This document shows, in pieces, positions 8,601 through 17,318 of a DNA stretch of 32,991 nt. The stretch is from NCBI GenBank assembly GCA_002305315.1, contig DBQQ01000018.1, forward strand, positions 1 through 32,991, read 5' to 3'. The stretch's first letter is position 1. Each line of letters starts with the position of its first letter. Under the pieces are notes generated by a model. The model was not told the origin of the DNA and searched no databases. It saw only the letters and a list, made by a program, of their open reading frames with translations. The position numbers and the translations under genes were made by a program. This stretch comes from Clostridiales bacterium UBA1390. Its GTDB lineage: Bacteria; Bacillota; Clostridia; Lachnospirales; Bianqueaceae.

Positions 8601-8632
8601 GGGGCTGTCACGCGGTGGCAGCCCCTTCTTCG
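8601..8632 (+). terminator. Rho-independent terminator after the binding-protein gene
   Basis: GGGGCTGTCA (8601-8610) pairs over 10 bp (one G-T) with TGGCAGCCCC (8616-8625) around a 5-nt loop, followed by TTCTT. Confidence 0.85.
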
Positions 8633-8654
8633 GGCGGAAATCTGCAAAAAACAG

Positions 8655-8683
8655 TTGAACTCCTTCTTATATCGGGTTATAAT
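8655..8683 (+). promoter_or_regulatory. Promoter of the six-gene operon 8716-12726
   Basis: TTGAAC (8655-8660), a 17-bp spacer and a perfect TATAAT (8678-8683), 33 bp before the first start codon and just after a terminator. Confidence 0.85.
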
Positions 8684-8715
8684 AAGAATAAATTCCCTGA
8701 GAAAGGATGATGAGT

Positions 8716-9219
8716 ATGGCTGACTTTTTCGATAAATTGATGAAGGACGCGAAGAAGACTGCGGCAAAGGTGGCAGATCGCACAGTGGCCACAGCGAATA
8801 TTGCGAAGAACAAGACGCTGGAGACGGTGGACTTGGTGAAGCTGGAGATTGAAATCAAGAAAGTACAGGGGGACCTGGATCAGGAGTATCAGGTGCTGGG
8901 TCAGATCATCTATCAGATTGAAAAGGGTGTTCTGAATCGGGACGATCAGATCGTACAGGCTTCCTGCAACCGGATTGACCGCTGCAAGAAACGGCTGGAA
9001 GATTTAGAAGGAAAAAAGAAAGGCAAAAAGGTTTCGGAGGAAGAGGAGCATCCGCGGGCGCACAACACGAACACGGCACATCCGCAGCCTCAGGAGGCTC
9101 CTTTTACAGGATATGAGAAGGATGAGGACGGGTACCCTATGATGAAGTTCTGTCCGCATTGTAAGGCTGGAAATCCGCCGGATGCCAAGATCTGCGTCTA
9201 TTGTCATAAGGAACTGTAA
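8716..9219 (+). CDS. Zinc-ribbon protein with helical N-terminus, function unknown
   Basis: A 167-residue protein. ATG at 8716 is preferred over 8707 because GAAAGGA lies at proper spacing. The N-terminal two thirds is amphipathic helix rich in Lys/Glu/Asp (FFDKLMKDAKKTAAKVADRT, then LEIEIKKVQGDLDQEYQVLG), probably coiled coil. A low-complexity KKKGKK and acidic linker follows. The C-terminus is a zinc ribbon: CPHC, an 11-residue loop, then CVYC. Soluble cytoplasmic protein with no recognised enzymatic motif. It is the first gene of a compact operon and its stop overlaps the next start. Confidence 0.8.
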   Translation: MADFFDKLMKDAKKTAAKVADRTVATANIAKNKTLETVDLVKLEIEIKKVQGDLDQEYQVLGQIIYQIEKGVLNRDDQIVQASCNRIDRCKKRLEDLEGKKKGKKVSEEEEHPRAHNTNTAHPQPQEAPFTGYEKDEDGYPMMKFCPHCKAGNPPDAKICVYCHKEL

Positions 9220-9446
9220 TGACGTATTATGTATGTACGCATCCAGGCCATCATGGCTCTATGGAGATTTTCTCGGAAGAGGATTATGAGGAGGCATGCC
9301 GCATCGACGACGGATATCATGTGCTTCTCAAAGCGGCGAGCCGGCAGGCGGCACTGGAATTTGTGCAAGAAGTGATCCTGCAGGCGCTCGCCATCGATCC
9401 CGAGTTGCAAGATTTGAAGAAAGATATACAGGAGTTGTATTTATGA
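9219..9446 (+). CDS. Small conserved-looking protein of unknown function (75 aa)
   Basis: A 75-residue acidic protein starting inside the previous stop codon (TAATG) and ending inside the next start, so coupling argues that it is real. The N-terminus YYVCTHPGHHG has closely spaced Cys and His residues that could bind metal, but only one cysteine is present. The rest is predicted helix (EDYEEACRIDDGYHVLLKAA). I do not recognise a family. Confidence 0.7.
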   Translation: MTYYVCTHPGHHGSMEIFSEEDYEEACRIDDGYHVLLKAASRQAALEFVQEVILQALAIDPELQDLKKDIQELYL

Positions 9447-10135
9447 AAAAATATCCAGCATGGTCATATGCAGCGTCCATAGCGGCGATGTTTCTTCTCC
9501 TTCTGGTGATGCTTCTGACAGCCTTTCAGTGTACCGTATTCGACCGGGGCTTCATTGACAGCGAGATGCAGAAGTTTGGAGTGGCGGAGAGAATCGGTAT
9601 GGATCAGGAGAGCCTGATGGAGCTGTATGATGAAGTGCTCAAGTACCTGGAAGATGAACGGGACGATCTGGACATCACGGTGGTCAGGAACGGAGAGACG
9701 ATGAAGGCTTTCAATGAAAGAGAGATTCTTCATATGGTGGATGTGGAGGCACTGTTTCGCGGTGGATTTTGGCTGCGAAATGTAGGGGCTATCCTGTGCC
9801 TGCTTCTTATCGTGCTGTGTGTGGTGAAAAAACAGGGCGGTGTATTCTTTCGCGCGTTTCTGATCGCCTCCGGTGTTTTTGTAGCGCTGGTGGCTGCCGT
9901 GGGTTTGGCGATTCTGATCGATTTCGATACGACGTTTACGCTGTTTCATCAGATCTTTTTCAACAACGATCTATGGCAGCTGGATTATCGGACGGATCTA
10001 TTGATGAATATCGTGCCGGAATCCTTCTCGTACGATGTAGCGCTCAGGACCATTCTGTACTTCGGTATCGCCTGGATTGTGCTTTTGATGATAGGCCTCC
10101 TGACAAACCGGCTTCGCAAGAAGCGGGGACATTAA
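9443..10135 (+). CDS. DUF1461 (TIGR01906-like) integral membrane protein
   Basis: The ORF is open from 9296, but ATG 9443 has AGGAG 8 nt upstream, overlaps the previous stop and begins a proper membrane segment, so I start there (230 residues). Four spans are visible: about 9-29, 110-128, 135-159 and 203-222. The long loop between spans 1 and 2 contains the family-type segment NEREILHMVDVEALFRGG, and FFNNDLWQLDYRTDLL with VPESFSYD follows span 3. These match the DUF1461 pattern. Role unknown; this is a common companion of small Clostridia operons. Confidence 0.8.
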   Translation: MKKYPAWSYAASIAAMFLLLLVMLLTAFQCTVFDRGFIDSEMQKFGVAERIGMDQESLMELYDEVLKYLEDERDDLDITVVRNGETMKAFNEREILHMVDVEALFRGGFWLRNVGAILCLLLIVLCVVKKQGGVFFRAFLIASGVFVALVAAVGLAILIDFDTTFTLFHQIFFNNDLWQLDYRTDLLMNIVPESFSYDVALRTILYFGIAWIVLLMIGLLTNRLRKKRGH

Positions 10136-10153
10136 ATAGAAAGGAAGAATGCC

Positions 10154-11095
10154 ATGGAGGCAGTGCTGGGCGTGCTGGGCTCGATCCTGCTCTTTATCGG
10201 AACGGTGCTTTTGTGGATCCTGGGCATTTTACTGGGGATCATCCTGCTGATTTTGCTGATTCTGGCGATCCCCATTCGAGTGCAGGCGCAGGGGCAAGTG
10301 GGCCCGGATGTTCGGGAGGGCGAGGGGGAGATCACCTATTTCTTCCGTCTCCTCAGAGTGAGCGCCTATTTCAAAGATAATGCGTTAGCCTGGCGGCTGA
10401 CGTTGGCGGGCAAGCGTCTGGCGGGATCGGAAGCACCCGTGGAAGAGGCAGCACGTTCGCCCGAGGAGGAGCCGGACGACGGGATCTTTACGGAAGAAGA
10501 AGTGGTGAGCCGTATGGAAACCGAAAAGAGCCAGGCAGAAGAGAAAGTGAAGCAGACGGTGGAAGAGATTCTTCCGCAGCCGGAACCGGAGAAACCACGG
10601 GAAGAAGCGCCAGAAGCAGAGGAAATACCGGAGTGGGTCAAAAAAGGTCTGCGTCCGATTCGGCCGATCGGCCCCAATTTTTGGGAGCGTCTGGGAGCCA
10701 AACTGGCACGGGTGGAATCGGTGTGGATGCAGTTCCAAGCGTATCCTTATAAACCGCAGATCTGGCATGCGTTCCGAAAGGCTGGAGGAAAGCTTCTGCA
10801 TTCTATGCGGCTTCGCAGGAGTCATATCCATCTGCGTTTCGGATGGCAGGATCCAGCGTATACGGGGCTGACGATGGGGGGCGCTTCTATGATAGGACAG
10901 TTTCTGAATAGTTCCGGGTGTCATATCGAGTTGGAGCCTGATTTTGAAGAGGCGTGCCTGGAAGCCAGCGGAAAGTTGGAATTTCAAATACGGATTTTGT
11001 ACATCCTATGGTTAGGCCTCGGCCTATTGGCAAATCGCTATGTAAGAGAGCTGCTCTTGCTCGTGCTTCGAAAGGTGAAGAATAGAGCGAACTAA
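10154..11095 (+). CDS. DUF2953 membrane protein (YtfI-like)
   Basis: A 313-residue protein with a very hydrophobic N-terminal segment (residues 3-38), then an acidic, Pro/Glu-rich insert (about 95-155) and a C-terminal conserved region with LRRSHIHLRFGWQDPAYTGL and a final hydrophobic stretch. The GW-QDPAYTG motif is characteristic of DUF2953. In Bacillus subtilis the DUF2953 gene ytfI lies beside ytfJ (gerW), and the same pairing is seen here 21 bp upstream of the GerW gene. Likely involved in sporulation or germination, by association only. Confidence 0.8.
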   Translation: MEAVLGVLGSILLFIGTVLLWILGILLGIILLILLILAIPIRVQAQGQVGPDVREGEGEITYFFRLLRVSAYFKDNALAWRLTLAGKRLAGSEAPVEEAARSPEEEPDDGIFTEEEVVSRMETEKSQAEEKVKQTVEEILPQPEPEKPREEAPEAEEIPEWVKKGLRPIRPIGPNFWERLGAKLARVESVWMQFQAYPYKPQIWHAFRKAGGKLLHSMRLRRSHIHLRFGWQDPAYTGLTMGGASMIGQFLNSSGCHIELEPDFEEACLEASGKLEFQIRILYILWLGLGLLANRYVRELLLLVLRKVKNRAN

Positions 11096-11116
11096 AAGGA
11101 GAAGAAAGGAAAGTCA

Positions 11117-11530
11117 ATGAAAGCGAAGGAAGAACTGAAGGATCTGTTGTCGCAGTTAGAAGGATTTATCACGACAAAATCAGTGGTGGGAGAAGCGATT
11201 CACATGGGGGATACGATCTTGCTTCCGCTGGTGGATGTCAGCTTTGGCGCGGGCGCAGGAGCGCGGGACAAGCATTATGATAAGAATGGGCTGGCCAGCG
11301 CGATGGGGGGCGTGGGGGCGAAGATGAGTCCCAGCGCGATTCTGGTGGTCCAAAACGGTACCATACGTATGGTGAGTGTCAAGAACCAGGATACCGTCAC
11401 CAAGGTGATGGATATGATCCCGGATGTGCTGGAACGCCTGAAGAATGGATTTGAAAAAGAAAAAGAGAATAAAGAAGCACACAAGATTGTGGAAGAAGCA
11501 ATGCAGGAGGCCCAGGAAAAGGCAGAATGA
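11117..11530 (+). CDS. ytfJ: GerW/YtfJ-family sporulation protein
   Basis: A 137-residue soluble protein. The core IHMGDTILLPLVDVSFGAGA, followed by a Gly-rich GVGAKMSPSAILVV segment and a strand NGTIRMVSVKN, matches the YtfJ/GerW family. The C-terminus is a Lys/Glu helix. In B. subtilis GerW is needed for germination through the L-alanine receptor. The gene follows the DUF2953 gene by 21 bp and its stop overlaps the serine dehydratase start (ATGA). Its presence supports a spore-forming host. Confidence 0.88.
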   Translation: MKAKEELKDLLSQLEGFITTKSVVGEAIHMGDTILLPLVDVSFGAGAGARDKHYDKNGLASAMGGVGAKMSPSAILVVQNGTIRMVSVKNQDTVTKVMDMIPDVLERLKNGFEKEKENKEAHKIVEEAMQEAQEKAE

Positions 11531-12726
11531 AATCAATACGCGAGATATATAAGATAGGCAAGGGGCCTTCCAGTTCTCACACGATGGGGCCGGAACGAGC
11601 CGCCAGATGGATGCGGGAAATGTATCCTGGGGCGGATTCTTTTCGGGTATTACTGTATGGTTCTTTAGCGAAGACGGGAAAGGGACATATGACGGACGAG
11701 GGCATCCGAAAGGCGTTGGAGCCTTTTCCGGTGGAGATCTGTTTCTGTGAAAATACGGATTTTGAGCTGCCTCATCCCAATACGCTGGATCTCTTCGCCT
11801 ATAAAGGAGACCGTGAACTGGGGCGGGAAAGAGTGCTGTCTGTGGGAGGCGGCGATATTCAGATTGAGGGGCATCCGCAGAAGGATGCGCCGGATATTTA
11901 TCAGGCACGGACGTTTACTGAGATTGCGCTATACTGCAAGAGCCATATGATTCGGCTGAGCGATTATGTGGAACAGATTGAGGGCACGGAGATCTGGAGC
12001 CATCTGTGGGATGTGTGGAAGACCATGCAGCAGGCCATCATAGAAGGCTTATCTACGACGGGCATTCTTCCGGGCGGCCTGGGCGTGGAGCGAAAGGCGC
12101 AATATCTGTATCAGCAGAGCCATATTGATGAGAGTCCAGAGACGCGAGAAAACCGCATCGTCTGTGCCTATGCGTTTGCGATCAGCGAGCAGAATGCCAG
12201 CTGCGGCACCATCGTGACGGCGCCGACCTGCGGAGCCTGCAGCGTGCTGCCTTCTGTATTGAAATATACGCAGGAGAAAAAGGGCTTCTCGGACAAGCAG
12301 GTTCTCAGAGCGTTAGCGGTGGCAGGCCTGATCGGCAACCTGGTCAAGACGAACGCGTCGATCAGCGGAGCAGAGTGCGGCTGCCAGGCGGAAGTGGGAA
12401 CAGCCTGTTCCATGGCAGCGGCCGCATTGGCGGAGCTATTTGGCATGGGTATCGATCAGATCGAATATGCGGCAGAAGTCGCCATGGAGCATCACCTGGG
12501 ACTGACCTGTGATCCCATCTGCGGTCTGGTGCAGATCCCCTGCATCGAGCGCAATGCGGTCGCAGCCATGCGTGCGATCAACGCCCTCAGCTTGGCGAAT
12601 TTCCTGTCCGGTACTCGTAAAATCTCCTTCGACCTGGTCGTGAAGACCATGTACGAAACCGGCCGCGATCTGTCCCGCAGATATCGCGAGACAGCCGAAG
12701 GCGGCCTGGCGAAACTCTATACGTAA
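11527..12726 (+). CDS. sdaA: L-serine dehydratase (ammonia-lyase), Fe-S dependent, single chain
   Basis: A 399-residue fused beta-alpha enzyme converting L-serine to pyruvate and ammonia with a [4Fe-4S] cluster that also polarises the substrate. The beta domain carries GPSSSHTMGP (13-22). The alpha domain has TAPTCGACSVLP (232-242), AECGCQAEVG, LTCDPICG and QIPC. Cysteines 286, 328 and 339 are spaced 42 and 11 apart, the same as the three cluster ligands I recall for the Legionella enzyme. It is somewhat shorter than the usual ~450 residues. It is the last gene of the operon, overlapping gerW by 4 bp. Confidence 0.93.
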   Translation: MKSIREIYKIGKGPSSSHTMGPERAARWMREMYPGADSFRVLLYGSLAKTGKGHMTDEGIRKALEPFPVEICFCENTDFELPHPNTLDLFAYKGDRELGRERVLSVGGGDIQIEGHPQKDAPDIYQARTFTEIALYCKSHMIRLSDYVEQIEGTEIWSHLWDVWKTMQQAIIEGLSTTGILPGGLGVERKAQYLYQQSHIDESPETRENRIVCAYAFAISEQNASCGTIVTAPTCGACSVLPSVLKYTQEKKGFSDKQVLRALAVAGLIGNLVKTNASISGAECGCQAEVGTACSMAAAALAELFGMGIDQIEYAAEVAMEHHLGLTCDPICGLVQIPCIERNAVAAMRAINALSLANFLSGTRKISFDLVVKTMYETGRDLSRRYRETAEGGLAKLYT

Positions 12727-12731
12727 TAGGT

Positions 12732-12814
12732 AAAGGGACTTGTGAAAAAGACATGCTGTTCTGACGGCAAGCACACATGCCATCCGAGAAAGAGCGTCTC
12801 TCCAAGTCCCTTTT
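12732..12814 (+). terminator. Long-loop inverted repeat, probable terminator after sdaA
   Basis: AAAGGGACTTG (12732-12742) is perfectly complementary to CAAGTCCCTTT (12803-12813), followed by one more T. The 60-nt loop is unusual for an intrinsic terminator, and no convincing inner stem was found. It could also be the boundary of a small inserted element. Confidence 0.5.
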
Positions 12815-12818
12815 GAAT

Positions 12819-14186
12819 GCATATAATTCGATAGGATCCGGAATGAATTGGGCGTTATACGCAAAAGGAAAAACTCAAGCGAGCGAGAATTGCGGCGCAG
12901 AGTAGAATTCCGGGCTGCTTCGTTCTCTTGGGAACTAGTTGCACGCAAATCGTAATTCTAGGTGCGGGAAATTGCAAGACAGCGTATATATTTCTTTTGC
13001 GGATGCCGCAAAAATGGAAACGAAATGCTTTTTTTAGCAGTTCGTTGCATCTTTAGTTCCTTTAGTAATGGAATTATACGTAAAAGGAAAATTTGAGTGA
13101 GCGAGAATCACGGCACAGCGTATAAAAACTTCTGAAGATGTCGCAAAAATGGAAACGAAATGCATTTTTAAGCAGTTCGTTGCAGTTTTGGTTCCTTTAG
13201 TAACGGAATTATACGCAAAAGGAAAATTTGAGTGAGCGAGAATCACAGCGCAGCGTATAATTTTAGATTGCCTCGTTCTTTTGAGAACTATTTTTATGCG
13301 CAGATTGAAAAAGCGCGGGGCGAGAATCGCGACGCAGCGTATAAAGGCTTCTGTAGATGCCGCCAAAATGGAAACGAAATGCTTTTTTTAACAGTTCGTT
13401 GCAGCTTTAGTTCCCTTAGAAACGGAATTATACGCAAAATGAAAATTCGAGTGAGCGGGAATCGCGACGCAGCGTATAAAAACTTCTGTAGATGCCGCAA
13501 AAATGGAAACGAAATGCATTTTTAAGCAGTTCATCGCACATCTAGTTCCTTTGGAAACGGAATTATACGCAAAATAAAAATTCGAGTGAGCGGGAATCAC
13601 GGCGCAGCGTATAATTTTAGATTGCCTCGTTCTCCTGAGAACTATTTTTATACGCAGATTGAAAAAGCAGGGGGCAGAATCACAAGGCAGCGTATAAAGA
13701 CTTCTGTAGATGCCGCAAAAATGGAAACGAAATGCATTTTTAAGCAGTTCATTGCACATCTAGTTCCTTTGGAAACGGAATTATACGCAAAATAAAAATT
13801 CGAGTGAGCGGGAATCGCGACGCAGCGTATAAAAACTTCTGCAGATGTCGCAAAAATGGAAACGAAATGCATTTTTAAGCAGTTCATTGCACATCTAGTT
13901 CCTTTGAGATTTGAATTATACGCAAATTGCAGCATGGCGTATAAATCCAGTTCCTTTAAAAATCGCTTTATACGCAATCCTCCTTTTTCGGCGCGGAAAA
14001 TTGCAAGACAGCGTATATATTTCTTCTGCAAATGCCGCCAAAATGGAAACGAAATGCATTTTTAAGCAGTTCATTGCACATCTAGTTCCTTTGAGAATTG
14101 AATTATACGCAAATCGCAGCATGGCATATAATTCCAGTTCCTTTAGAAATCGCTTTATACGCAAGAAATCGCAGGGCAGCGTATAA
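12819..14186 (+). repeat. Palindromic repeat array 1 (GCGTATAA...TTATACGC family)
   Basis: Non-coding region between convergent genes. Seven long elements of 99-100 bp lie at 12982-13081, 13118-13216, 13337-13435, 13472-13570, 13690-13788, 13825-13923 and 14011-14110. Shorter ones lie at 12819-12862, 13253-13301, 13607-13655, 13937-13975 and 14124-14162, with a decayed copy near 12900-12950 and a half end at 14179. All have GCGTATAA-like left and TTATACGC-like right ends. Long elements contain an internal hairpin (AACGAAATGC / GCAGTTCATT type, T-rich loop) and an inner GTTCCTTTGGAAAC palindrome. Most spacers are about 36 bp and similar to each other (TTCGAGTGAGCGGGAATC core). The common period is 135 bp. 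Short ORFs here are repeat artefacts. Confidence 0.85.
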
Positions 14187-14197
14187 CACCTGGGCAT

Positions 14198-14236
14198 AAA
14201 AAACGGAAGCCTGCGTATGAACAGGACTTCCGTTTT
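14198..14236 (-). terminator. Terminator of the glmM-hydrogenase operon (bidirectional)
   Basis: AAAACGGAAG (14200-14209) pairs with CTTCCGTTTT (14227-14236), extended by CCTG/CAGG. The A run on the left gives a T tail on the minus strand, 12 bp after the hydrogenase stop. It may also stop plus-strand transcription leaving the repeat array. Confidence 0.85.
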
Positions 14237-14247
14237 ATGGATTTACT

Positions 14248-15774
14248 TTAGTCGATCAGCTTGTCCAGCTCCTTAACGTATTCCGTCTCGCTGGCAATCT
14301 TGTGATCGGCACGCTTAGCGTACAGATGGACGGCAGCCTGAGATTTTTTGATGGGCTGCATGGTGCCGGCGCCTGCGACACAGCCGCCAGGACAGGCCAT
14401 ACCTTCCAGCAGATATCCGGGATATTTGCCGGCGACGGCGGCAGCCATCATCTTGCGGCAGTCACGCAGACCTTCGGCGTTGGCGACCTTCACCTCGCGG
14501 TCAGGGTAACGTTCCTTGATGACATTGACTACGGCTTGGGCGACACCGCCGGATACGGCGAAATCACGACCGTCGGAAGAGGCGTTGTTGACGCCGTTCG
14601 GATCTTCCTCCAGCTGTCCCAGATCGATATCTTTGGCAGCAAAGATGCCGGCCATTTCTTCGAAGGTCAGGACAAAATCGACCTCGCTTCGAACGCTGCG
14701 GCGACGAGCCTCCAGCTTCTTAGCAGCGCAGGGGCCGATGAAGACGACCTTGGCCTCGGGATGCTGATGTTTGATGAGACGAGCTGTCAAGGTCATCGGC
14801 GTCAGGGCCATGGAGATACACTGCGCATGATCCGGGAAGAGTTTTTTGGCCATAGAAGACCAGGCCGGACAGCAGGAGGTTCCCATAAACGGCAGTTCCT
14901 CCGGCACTTCGCGGACGAAGTCCTCAGCCTCCTGCGCAGTACACAGATCCGCGCCGACGGCAACCTCAAAAACATCGGTAAAGCCAAGTTCGCGCATGGC
15001 GGCACGCAGCTTACCGGGAGTCACTTTGGGACCAAACTGTCCGACAAAAGCGGGTGCAACGGCGGCGTATACTTTCTGGCCAGACTGAATAGCGCGGATG
15101 ACCTGGAAGATCTGCGACTTGTCAGAAATAGCGCCAAAAGGACAGTTTACCAGACACATACCGCAGGAAACGCAGCGATCGTAATCGATCTCTGCCTTGC
15201 CATTGGCATCGCTGTGAATGGCGTCGACGCCGCAGGCCATGGCACAGGGACGTTCCTGCTTGATGATGGCGTTATAGCCGCAGACTTCGGCACAGCGGCC
15301 GCACTGAATACATTTTGCAGGATCAATGTGAGAACGGCCATTGTAGCGATCCAGCGTGATGGCACCCTTTGGACAGACCTCTACACAGGGATGGGCAAGG
15401 CAGCCTTGACATCCTTCGGTCACCAGGTAACGCTTTTCTACGCACCCATTACAGGCGAATTTGATGACGTTGATCAGAGGCGGCGTATAGTAGGTCTCCG
15501 GCTGATCGGCTGCCTCGATATTGTCCGAGATAGGAGAATGCTCTCCAGCTCCGCGGCAGGGCAGGCCCATCGCCAGACGCAGACGCTCGCCAACAATAGC
15601 CCTCTCTAAGAATACGTCATTACGAAAATTGCCGACTTCCCCAGGAATAATCTTATAAGGAAGCTCTTCGATCTGTTTGTCGACGGGCTTTCCCTCGGAG
15701 TCGTAAGCCATCTTGGCTACGGATGTGAAGATCATTCGGCGAATCTCCTGGATTCTGGTTTCAACACCTCTCAT
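14248..15774 (-). CDS. [FeFe]-hydrogenase, group-B-like
   Basis: ATG 15774 has AAGGGGA at correct spacing; 15780 is a possible alternative. The product has 508 residues. The N-terminal part has many cysteines for Fe-S clusters: C108/C111 and C122-C134 region, CIQCGRCAEVC (155-165), then CVSCGMCLVNC (201-211). The H-cluster motifs are TSCCPAW (C301 proton-relay equivalent, C302 ligand), IGPCAAKK (C349) and EGMACPGGC (C461, C465). L2 starts with GPC rather than the MPC of classical CpI-type enzymes, and there is no [2Fe-2S] plant-ferredoxin domain, which fits group B. Reaction: reversible reduction of protons with ferredoxin. It is 46 bp downstream of glmM and followed by a terminator. Confidence 0.88.
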   Translation of the reverse strand: MRGVETRIQEIRRMIFTSVAKMAYDSEGKPVDKQIEELPYKIIPGEVGNFRNDVFLERAIVGERLRLAMGLPCRGAGEHSPISDNIEAADQPETYYTPPLINVIKFACNGCVEKRYLVTEGCQGCLAHPCVEVCPKGAITLDRYNGRSHIDPAKCIQCGRCAEVCGYNAIIKQERPCAMACGVDAIHSDANGKAEIDYDRCVSCGMCLVNCPFGAISDKSQIFQVIRAIQSGQKVYAAVAPAFVGQFGPKVTPGKLRAAMRELGFTDVFEVAVGADLCTAQEAEDFVREVPEELPFMGTSCCPAWSSMAKKLFPDHAQCISMALTPMTLTARLIKHQHPEAKVVFIGPCAAKKLEARRRSVRSEVDFVLTFEEMAGIFAAKDIDLGQLEEDPNGVNNASSDGRDFAVSGGVAQAVVNVIKERYPDREVKVANAEGLRDCRKMMAAAVAGKYPGYLLEGMACPGGCVAGAGTMQPIKKSQAAVHLYAKRADHKIASETEYVKELDKLID

Positions 15775-15819
15775 GTTCATTTCCCCTTTACAGTGATTTA
15801 TATGGAAAACGGACAAGGC

Positions 15820-17169
15820 TTAACGCACGGTCACGTATCCCTTCTTTTGGATGACTTGGTAGACCTGATCGACACACTGCTCACAGAGAGCCCGTTTTTT
15901 GGCTTCTACCATAATACGGATGAGCGGCTCCGTACCGCTGGGACGCAGCAAAATGCGTCCGTCTTCTCCCAGCTGCGCTTCGACAGCCTGCGCGGCAGAC
16001 AGGACATCCGCATCCTGCATGACGACTTCTTTATCGGATACAGGCACATTCTTGAGTACCTGCGGATAGATTTCCAGAGAAGCGACAAGACGGCTCAGCG
16101 TGGTCTTACGTTCCAGGATGACTTCCATCACCTTGATCGCGGTCAAGAGGCCATCGCCTGTGGTCGCGTACTTGCTGAAGATGATATGGCCGGATTGTTC
16201 TCCGCCAATGCGATGCCCATTTTGCTGCATGCACTCATAGACATATTTATCCCCAACAGCGGTTTTTTCATACTGAATGCCTTCGCGATCGAAAGCCTTA
16301 TACAGACCCAGATTGGACATGACAGTGGTGACCACGGTATTATTCAGGAGCTTATGACGCTCCTTTAGGTATTTGCCGTATAGATAGAGGATCCCGTCGC
16401 CATTGACCACATTGCCGTTTTCATCGACGGCCAGACAGCGATCCGCATCTCCATCAAAGGCAAACCCCACATCCAGATGTTCGGCTTTCACTAACTCCTG
16501 TAGAGACTGGATATGCGTAGAACCGCAATTTTCATTGATATTCAGTCCATTCGGCTTGTCGTGAATCACGTAGGTTTTTGCGCCTAGCGCATCAAATACA
16601 CTTTTGGCGATCATCCAGACACTGCCGTTCGCGCAATCCAGGCCGACTCGCATTCCACGATAGGAACGGGTTGCCAGGGAGATCAGATAGGCGATGTAGC
16701 GATTACGTCCCGCGGAATAATCCTCGGTGTAGCCAATATGATCCCGTGTAGCTAACGGAATATCGGGCCCCTGACCATCCAGGTATGCCTCAATCTCCAG
16801 AATCGTCTCCTCATCCATCTTTTCGCCATTTGCATTGATCAGCTTGATCCCATTATCGTAATAGGGATTATGGCTTGCACTGATCATGATACCGCAATCG
16901 AAGTTGTCTGAACGTACCACATATGAGACGCTGGGCGTCGTGGTGACATGCAGCAAAGATACATTCGCGCCAGACGCGGTCAGACCGGAGACCAGAGCAT
17001 ATTCAAACATATAGCTGGAGCGCCGGGTATCCTTGCCGATTACAATGCGCGCCGGATGGTCTTTACCGTAGTACCAGCCGATAAAACGGCCGACCTGATA
17101 GGCATGTTCGACGGTGAGAGTTTTGTTGGCCTCGCCGCGAAAACCGTCCGTGCCAAAATATTTTCCCAT
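15820..17169 (-). CDS. glmM: Phosphoglucosamine mutase
   Basis: A 449-residue enzyme of the alpha-D-phosphohexomutase family that interconverts glucosamine-6-phosphate and glucosamine-1-phosphate for UDP-GlcNAc and peptidoglycan synthesis. The N-terminus GKYFGTDGFRGEAN is typical of GlmM. The phosphoserine loop is MISASHNPYYDNG (S99), the Mg loop FDGDADRC, the sugar-binding loop GGEQSGH and the phosphate-binding loop RPSGTEPLIRI. Full length. GGAGG lies 7 nt before the ATG. It is the first gene of a two-gene operon with the hydrogenase and diverges from ychF; no convincing minus-strand promoter was found in the 150-bp gap. Confidence 0.95.
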   Translation of the reverse strand: MGKYFGTDGFRGEANKTLTVEHAYQVGRFIGWYYGKDHPARIVIGKDTRRSSYMFEYALVSGLTASGANVSLLHVTTTPSVSYVVRSDNFDCGIMISASHNPYYDNGIKLINANGEKMDEETILEIEAYLDGQGPDIPLATRDHIGYTEDYSAGRNRYIAYLISLATRSYRGMRVGLDCANGSVWMIAKSVFDALGAKTYVIHDKPNGLNINENCGSTHIQSLQELVKAEHLDVGFAFDGDADRCLAVDENGNVVNGDGILYLYGKYLKERHKLLNNTVVTTVMSNLGLYKAFDREGIQYEKTAVGDKYVYECMQQNGHRIGGEQSGHIIFSKYATTGDGLLTAIKVMEVILERKTTLSRLVASLEIYPQVLKNVPVSDKEVVMQDADVLSAAQAVEAQLGEDGRILLRPSGTEPLIRIMVEAKKRALCEQCVDQVYQVIQKKGYVTVR

Positions 17170-17213
17170 TCTTTACCTCCGAAATATACATCAATCCTAC
17201 TTCGAAGAAGCAC

Positions 17214-17241
17214 TTGCATTTTCTTCAAAGTATGATACAAT
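17214..17241 (+). promoter_or_regulatory. Promoter of ychF
   Basis: TTGCAT (17214-17219), 16 bp, TACAAT (17236-17241), 77 bp upstream of the ATG, in the gap between divergent glmM and ychF. Confidence 0.65.
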
Positions 17242-17318
17242 AATACTACATTTTCAAGGGTTTGAAAACACTTTTTTTGAGTTTGCCTATTTTACCAGAA
17301 TGTGAGGAATTTAAGTCT

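Noticed and set aside
12819..14186. CRISPR array
   Set aside because: Repeats are 38-100 bp and palindromic, spacers are themselves similar to each other rather than unique, and no cas genes are present.
13034..14197. Several 60-127 residue minus-strand and plus-strand ORFs with similar proteins
   Set aside because: They are read through the repeat units in various frames, have no ribosome sites and repeat the same peptide because the DNA repeats.
14302..15609. 435-residue plus-strand ORF
   Set aside because: It is antisense to the hydrogenase, has no recognisable domain or ribosome site, and the minus strand carries all Fe-S motifs.
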